18,519 bases of DNA, from NCBI GenBank assembly GCA_021808875.1, contig JAKBAU010000031.1, positions 1 through 18,519 on the forward strand, in the 5' to 3' direction. Numbering within the stretch: the first letter of the stretch is position 1; each line of letters opens with the position of its first letter. The notes under the pieces were generated by a model that ran no database searches, had not been told where the DNA came from, and saw nothing but the letters and a program-made list of their open reading frames with translations. The stretch comes from Pseudomonadota bacterium. Lineage in GTDB: Bacteria; Pseudomonadota; Alphaproteobacteria; Micropepsales; Micropepsaceae. This document shows positions 14,655 to 18,519 of the stretch, piece by piece. Position numbers and translations under genes: made by a program.

Positions 14655-14709
14655 CCCGCCGTAACAGGCGAAAGCGAGCCAAAAGAGCTTCCTGTATTTG
14701 GAGAAAGAC

Positions 14710-15918
14710 GTGAACCGAGTAAGTTATATCTTAGGCTTAACAATTTGCGGCTGCATCTTTGGCAGCCCCGCCGCCCATGCCCTAAATGGCCCCTCGCCCA
14801 TGCAGATCGACGGTGGCCCGCTTGGCAGCTTCAACATATCCGGTGGCGTTGACGGCTATTTCTTCGCGCAGAGCGGCGCGTCGGAAAACTCGGTGGTCGG
14901 ACCGAAATCGAACGGCGCCAATATCTCTGCTTTCATGATCCAGGCCAAGAAAACAACCGGGCCTATCCAATTCACCATTCAGCTCGCTGAATACACAAAC
15001 ATCAACCTTGGCGCCAACAAGCCTAAGGAAATTAACGGAAATATGTATACAACCGGTCCGCTCCGGGCCGCCTATATCACGCTTCCGCTGACGGACGATT
15101 TTTCGATCTCCGCCGGGCAGCTGGACTCGCTTGAAGGCTATGAATCAGCCTTTGCCTGGAATAATCCCGTCGCGTTGCGCACGGTTATCGCCAGCGTTGA
15201 AAACAGTGAAAGCCGCGGCGTATCCGCCAGCTATAACAAGGGCCCCTTCAGCGGCACCGTGATGTTTGGCGATGGCTACGACACCGGCGTTTTCAATTAT
15301 CTGCAGTTTCTTACGAGCTACGACATAAACGCCAACAACAACCTGAATGTTTTCGGCGGCGTGGCCTTGGGCGTTACCGGCCCCAACGCCTTTGCATATG
15401 GCAGCGGCGGCTCGAGCAACGGCGGCGCGAACGGCGTTGGCGGCCAAGGGCAGCTGGCGAATGTTAACTCCAATATGCTGGGCGGATGGTACACCACCGT
15501 TATCGACGGACTTAACCTTACCTCCGAAGTGCAGTACCAGTATGCAAAGCCCCTGCATCGGTATGCAGACGTCACGTCTGGCGGGGTATCTGACAACATC
15601 GACAAGGAAACAAGTAACCTCGGCGTGGCTGAGTTTGCTGAGTACCAGTTCCCCGGCACGAATTATTCCATTGGCTCTTGGGCGGAATATGCAACGAGCC
15701 ATGGCTCGGGTGCGCAGGACAACTGGTTTGTTGCGCCGAACGCAGAGTTGGTTGGCTTTGCCGTGGCCCCCGCCTGGCAGTATGGCCACATCTATAGCCG
15801 CCTGAACGCCGGCTACGTGCATCTGCTAAACCAGGGCCAGCCTGCGGCCGGTTATGGCAACAGCGGAACCGACAAAAATCAGGTCGTCGGCACGCTTGAA
15901 TTTGGCCTGGTATTCTAA
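14710..15918 (+). CDS. Outer-membrane beta-barrel porin
   Basis: A 402-aa protein from the GTG at 14710, chosen because GGAG (14700-14703) is six bases upstream; a TTG at 14698 overlaps this ribosome site. A signal peptide is clear: MNRVSYILGLTICGCIFG with cleavage after PAAHA. The mature part alternates polar and aromatic residues in barrel strands, is rich in Gly, Asn, Ser and Tyr, and ends with LEFGLVF, the C-terminal aromatic used by the BAM machinery. This supports a general or solute-specific porin; the substrate cannot be told. It stands alone between two terminators. The composition is clearly less GC-rich than the element to its left, consistent with host chromosome. Confidence 0.85.
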   Translation: MNRVSYILGLTICGCIFGSPAAHALNGPSPMQIDGGPLGSFNISGGVDGYFFAQSGASENSVVGPKSNGANISAFMIQAKKTTGPIQFTIQLAEYTNINLGANKPKEINGNMYTTGPLRAAYITLPLTDDFSISAGQLDSLEGYESAFAWNNPVALRTVIASVENSESRGVSASYNKGPFSGTVMFGDGYDTGVFNYLQFLTSYDINANNNLNVFGGVALGVTGPNAFAYGSGGSSNGGANGVGGQGQLANVNSNMLGGWYTTVIDGLNLTSEVQYQYAKPLHRYADVTSGGVSDNIDKETSNLGVAEFAEYQFPGTNYSIGSWAEYATSHGSGAQDNWFVAPNAELVGFAVAPAWQYGHIYSRLNAGYVHLLNQGQPAAGYGNSGTDKNQVVGTLEFGLVF

Positions 15919-15929
15919 GCCAAAACAGC

Positions 15930-15969
15930 ATCAGGTGGAATTCTTGTCAGGATTCCACCTGATTTTTTA
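15930..15969 (+). terminator. Rho-independent terminator after the porin
   Basis: A perfect 12-bp stem ATCAGGTGGAAT (15930-15941) / ATTCCACCTGAT (15952-15963), a 10-base loop, and TTTTTT at 15963-15968. It begins 12 bases after the porin stop and separates it from the metal-response genes. Confidence 0.93.
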
Positions 15970-16020
15970 ATCGCTTGCATAATATGTTGGCCCGGCGCAG
16001 CCAAATTCTACCCTTTCATG

Positions 16021-16041
16021 ATATAGGGGGGTAGGCTATAT
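16021..16041 (+). promoter_or_regulatory. RcnR/CsoR-type G-tract operator
   Basis: Six G residues at 16026-16031 are flanked by ATATA on the left and by TAGGCTATAT on the right. This resembles the operator layout of RcnR-family repressors, a G-tract between short AT-rich inverted arms (in E. coli TACT-G6-N-AGTA). It lies just before the repressor gene and touches its upstream ATG, which fits autoregulation of the repressor-exporter operon by metal. Confidence 0.65.
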
Positions 16042-16048
16042 GGAGCGC

Positions 16049-16327
16049 ATGACCCATACCGTTCGTGACAAGCAGCGCCTGCTGGCGCGCGTGCGCCGCA
16101 TCCGCGGCCAGGTTGAAGCCATTGAGCGCGCCCTTGAAACTGAAGCCAGCTGCGAAAAAGTGATGCACCTGCTTGCAGGGATGCGCGGCGCCACGGCTGG
16201 GCTGATGGCGCAGATCGTCGAGGACCATGTCCTTACCCATCTGGTTGATACACAGGCGCACCCGGGCGCACTGAACGAGGACGCGGCAGAACAGTTGCTC
16301 GAAGTCGTCCGCACCTATCTGAAGTGA
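16049..16327 (+). CDS. RcnR/CsoR-family metal-sensing repressor
   Basis: A 92-aa all-helical repressor of the DUF156 family. Starting at the ATG 16049 places the ligands exactly as in E. coli RcnR: His3, Cys35, His60 and His64 (MTHTVRDKQ, ASCEK, DHVLTH). Those residues bind Ni or Co and release DNA. FrmR-type formaldehyde sensors lack His64, and copper CsoR has a second Cys, so a Ni/Co-type sensor is the best reading. An in-frame ATG at 16040 overlaps the putative operator and would displace His3, which argues against it. The stop is followed seven bases later by the exporter ATG, so the two form an operon in which metal induces its own efflux. Confidence 0.88.
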   Translation: MTHTVRDKQRLLARVRRIRGQVEAIERALETEASCEKVMHLLAGMRGATAGLMAQIVEDHVLTHLVDTQAHPGALNEDAAEQLLEVVRTYLK

Positions 16328-16334
16328 GGCAACC

Positions 16335-17300
16335 ATGCACGGCGAGCCATCTGTTGCGCACGGCCACGGCCACAATCACGACCATGGGCACGACCACGGG
16401 CATGGTGGCCACCACCATGGCCCTGTGAACTACGGCCGGGCCTTTGCCATCGGCCTGTTGCTTAATCTGACCTATGTCGCGGCCGAGGCATTTTACGGCG
16501 TTGCCGGGCATTCGCTCGCGCTTCTTGCCGATGCCGGGCATAATCTCGGTGATGTGCTCGGGCTGGCGGGAGGCTGGACGGCCACGCTCCTCAGCCGCCG
16601 GCTGCCTTCAGGCAGGTACACGTATGGCCTTCGCCGTTCCTCGATCCTCGCGGCTCTTGCCAATGCCGTTCTGCTGCTGATCGTCACCGGTGGTATTGCC
16701 TGGGAGGCTCTCCGGCGGTTCATCGAGCCCGGGCATCCGGCTGGCCTCGTCATCATGGCGGTGGCGGCCGTCGGCATCTTCATCAATGGCGCCACGGCGC
16801 TGCTGTTCATGTCTGGACGCAAGGATGACCTGAATGTGAGAAGTGCGTTTTTGCACATGGCAGCCGATGCCCTGGTGGCAGCGGGTACGGTGGCCGCTGG
16901 CGCGTTGATCCTGTGGACGGGGCGAGAGTGGATTGATCCTCTGGTTAGCCTTGTCATCAGCGCGGTGATCGTCGCCGGCACCTGGTCGCTACTGCGAGAC
17001 TCTGTCAATCTATCGCTGGACGCCATCCCCCCGGGAATTGATCGCCACGCTGTCGAAGCTTATTTGCGCGGGCTGCCAGGGGTTGAGGCCATCCATGATC
17101 TGCATATATGGGGCCTCAGCACAATGGACGCGGCGCTCACCGTGCATCTCGTCCATACCGAAGGTAGCAACACGGAAACGCTCCTGCCGCGCATTGCCGA
17201 GGATATGCGCAAGCGCTTTGCCATCGGCCATTCAACAATCCAGTTTGAAACAAATCAGACAGCAGAAGCCTGTGCATTGCGGCCTGACCACGTCATCTGA
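16335..17300 (+). CDS. Cation diffusion facilitator (CDF) metal exporter
   Basis: A 321-aa inner-membrane CDF transporter that exports divalent metal in exchange for protons. The cytoplasmic N-terminus is histidine-rich, with 11 His between residues 9 and 28. About six membrane helices follow (from about 35 to 222). The transport site residues are His69 and Asp73 in one helix and His174 and Asp178 in another, the HD-HD set usual for Zn-transporting members such as CzcD. The C-terminal cytoplasmic domain has HDLHIWGLS and AALTVHLV, typical of the dimerising fold. GAGG five bases upstream overlaps the repressor stop. The site favours Zn, while the neighbouring sensor favours Ni/Co, so the physiological metal is open. 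The gene appears complete. Confidence 0.92.
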   Translation: MHGEPSVAHGHGHNHDHGHDHGHGGHHHGPVNYGRAFAIGLLLNLTYVAAEAFYGVAGHSLALLADAGHNLGDVLGLAGGWTATLLSRRLPSGRYTYGLRRSSILAALANAVLLLIVTGGIAWEALRRFIEPGHPAGLVIMAVAAVGIFINGATALLFMSGRKDDLNVRSAFLHMAADALVAAGTVAAGALILWTGREWIDPLVSLVISAVIVAGTWSLLRDSVNLSLDAIPPGIDRHAVEAYLRGLPGVEAIHDLHIWGLSTMDAALTVHLVHTEGSNTETLLPRIAEDMRKRFAIGHSTIQFETNQTAEACALRPDHVI

Positions 17301-17358
17301 GCCCGGTGCTGGCCGGGCGAGCCACCACTAACCAAGACTCCGCTTTCACTCAACGCCA

Positions 17359-18519
17359 TCAGAAAAGATTCATGCGCACAGGCACCTCAATCAATATCTT
17401 CGCGACTGGCGCATAGGGCCCGGCACCAATTCCCACACCTAAATTCACGCTGGTCGTTGGTGAAAGAGTGTAGCCGAGCCCAAAATTAAATGTGCCAAAA
17501 TCATACGACGAACCTGGGATTTGCGAGCCGCCCGCACGGGCAGGAAATACATGCTCTTCCTGATAGCTCAGTGTCATCGAAGCTTTGTCATTCAACGCGA
17601 ACCCAAGCCCAAATGTAGCTGCCACGGCCGAACCGGGCGAAAGCTTAACAGGCGTGCCAGGCCCGCCACCAACATTTGGAATGGTAAATGTGTTGCTGAA
17701 GCTCTTTATATACTGAATATTCGTAAACAATACGCCCGGCGCCGTTGGATAAAATACTGTCAGGCTCGGCTCCAGCGCATAAAATCCGGTGCCGGTGGGA
17801 AGTTTTTTGGAATCCCGAACAAAAGCTGATTACTGGTGTTTAGGGCATTGTAGATCGGAACCTCATAAGGATTTTGCCCCGTCGCGGTTTTAAACATCAG
17901 GTTGCCAACAAAAATTGGCCAGCCATTATCGCCGCTGTTAAATTGATACGAGGCGCCGAATTGAATATCCCCAATATGCGCGGCATTGGAGCCAGCGGTA
18001 AGGGGCAATGCAGAAGCGCCCGCCTGTTGCGCCGTGGTGCTACCCCAGCCCAGCACAAACGGGACCTTCAGATTAACCTCAAGACTGTTGGTGATGCCGT
18101 ATCTAAGCGTTAGCGCGGGCATGAGGTAACGCTGGTCTACATGCGAAATAAAAATATTTCCAAACGTAATGCCAGGAATGATCGTGAAGCCGTTAAGGTT
18201 AAGTTGATTCTGCGTCCAGTAATCATACTCGACTGACGGATCTATCACGAGCTGGCCCTTTGGCGTCAGTACACCGCCAGTGTCTGAAAGCACACTTGAA
18301 GATTGCAGAATAACTTTCGTCTGCGCCTGTTGATTCTCGGCTTGCGCCTGCTGCTGCTCAGCTCCTGCCACCACATCCGGTGATTGCGGCGGTTGTACAA
18401 CCGGCTGAGTCACTGCCTGCTTCTGTTTCTGCGGCACTTCCCCCGCACCGCGGAGGCTTGCCATCTCATCGTCTAGCAACATCTGTTGCCGCTGTAACTG
18501 CAATGCCTGTAGCGCAAGT
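17359..18519 (-). pseudogene. Outer-membrane beta-barrel protein, frameshifted and cut by the window edge
   Basis: Two minus-strand frames belong to one gene. The first is open from the window edge through an N-terminal Gln-rich, coiled-coil-like region and barrel strands to a stop at 17760. The second continues the barrel to RMNLF and a stop at 17359. They join if one base is added to the A6 run on the coding strand (T6 at 17803-17808): the text then reads LPTGTGFYALEPSLTVFYPT and on into FTNIQYIKS. The fold resembles the phenol-degradation MetA-type outer-membrane family, but this is a weak match by eye. The true start lies beyond 18519. The break could be a real mutation, a sequencing error, or a recoding site, since the run forms A-AAA-AAC. 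Confidence 0.7.

Noticed and set aside
14649..14658. GGCGCGCCCG as an attR copy of the tRNA end
   Set aside because: It matches ten bases of the tRNA 3' end, but in inverted orientation, whereas attL and attR must be direct repeats. It is also part of the 13-bp inverted repeat.
17301..17318. Hairpin GCCCGG-TGCTGG-CCGGGC between the convergent exporter and outer-membrane genes
   Set aside because: The 6-bp stem has no T-run on either side, so I do not call it a terminator.
1..18519. CRISPR arrays and insertion sequences
   Set aside because: No regularly spaced repeats, no transposase frame and no terminal inverted repeats flanking one were seen.

Overview
The window comes from a GC-rich Gram-negative bacterium, most likely an alphaproteobacterium. 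This rests on the GC-rich, NGG/NGC-biased coding, outer-membrane beta-barrel proteins with signal peptides, and mobility genes of a kind I know mainly from alphaproteobacteria. The porin N-terminus reminds me of Acetobacteraceae porins, but I cannot verify the genus.

Layout: (1) 1-183: the tail of an unidentified gene, then tRNA-Arg(ACG). (2) 154-4999, minus strand: a mobility module. It holds a large serine recombinase whose last codons lie in the antisense of the tRNA 3' half, a small hypothetical protein, a higB-higA toxin-antitoxin pair and a DUF3363-type relaxase with no coupling protein or type IV secretion genes. Two near-identical 17-bp motifs sit upstream of the recombinase unit and of the relaxase. 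(3) 5000-5447: a divergent spacer with the second motif, a small hairpin and seven copies of a hexamer. (4) 5448-14425, plus strand: a tightly packed operon. In order it encodes a Phd/YefM-type antitoxin with no toxin, a 24-codon ORF, a PLD-nuclease/SNF2-helicase fusion, a 1317-aa Eco57I-type N6-adenine methyltransferase and an ABC-type AAA ATPase. Neighbouring genes overlap or are at most 9 nt apart. (5) 14426-14709: the probable right end of the element, a strong terminator that may be the displaced tRNA terminator, and a 13-bp inverted repeat in the porin leader. (6) 14710-18519, visibly lower GC, probably host chromosome: a porin, an RcnR/CsoR-type metal-sensing repressor with a G6 operator, a cation-diffusion-facilitator exporter, and on the minus strand a frameshifted outer-membrane protein gene running off the window.

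Interpretation: about 14.3 kb at tRNA-Arg looks like an integrative and mobilizable element. The recombinase would integrate and excise it, the relaxase would allow transfer by a helper conjugation system, and higBA would stabilise it. The cargo is a helicase + methylase + ATPase anti-phage operon. This gene set matches what I recall being called Hma (helicase-methylase-ATPase); the name is from memory and was not checked. The less usual points are the toxin-less Phd gene translationally chained to the head of the operon, the AT-rich target-recognition segment of the methylase that suggests a specificity swap, and the shared motif that may coordinate excision with transfer.
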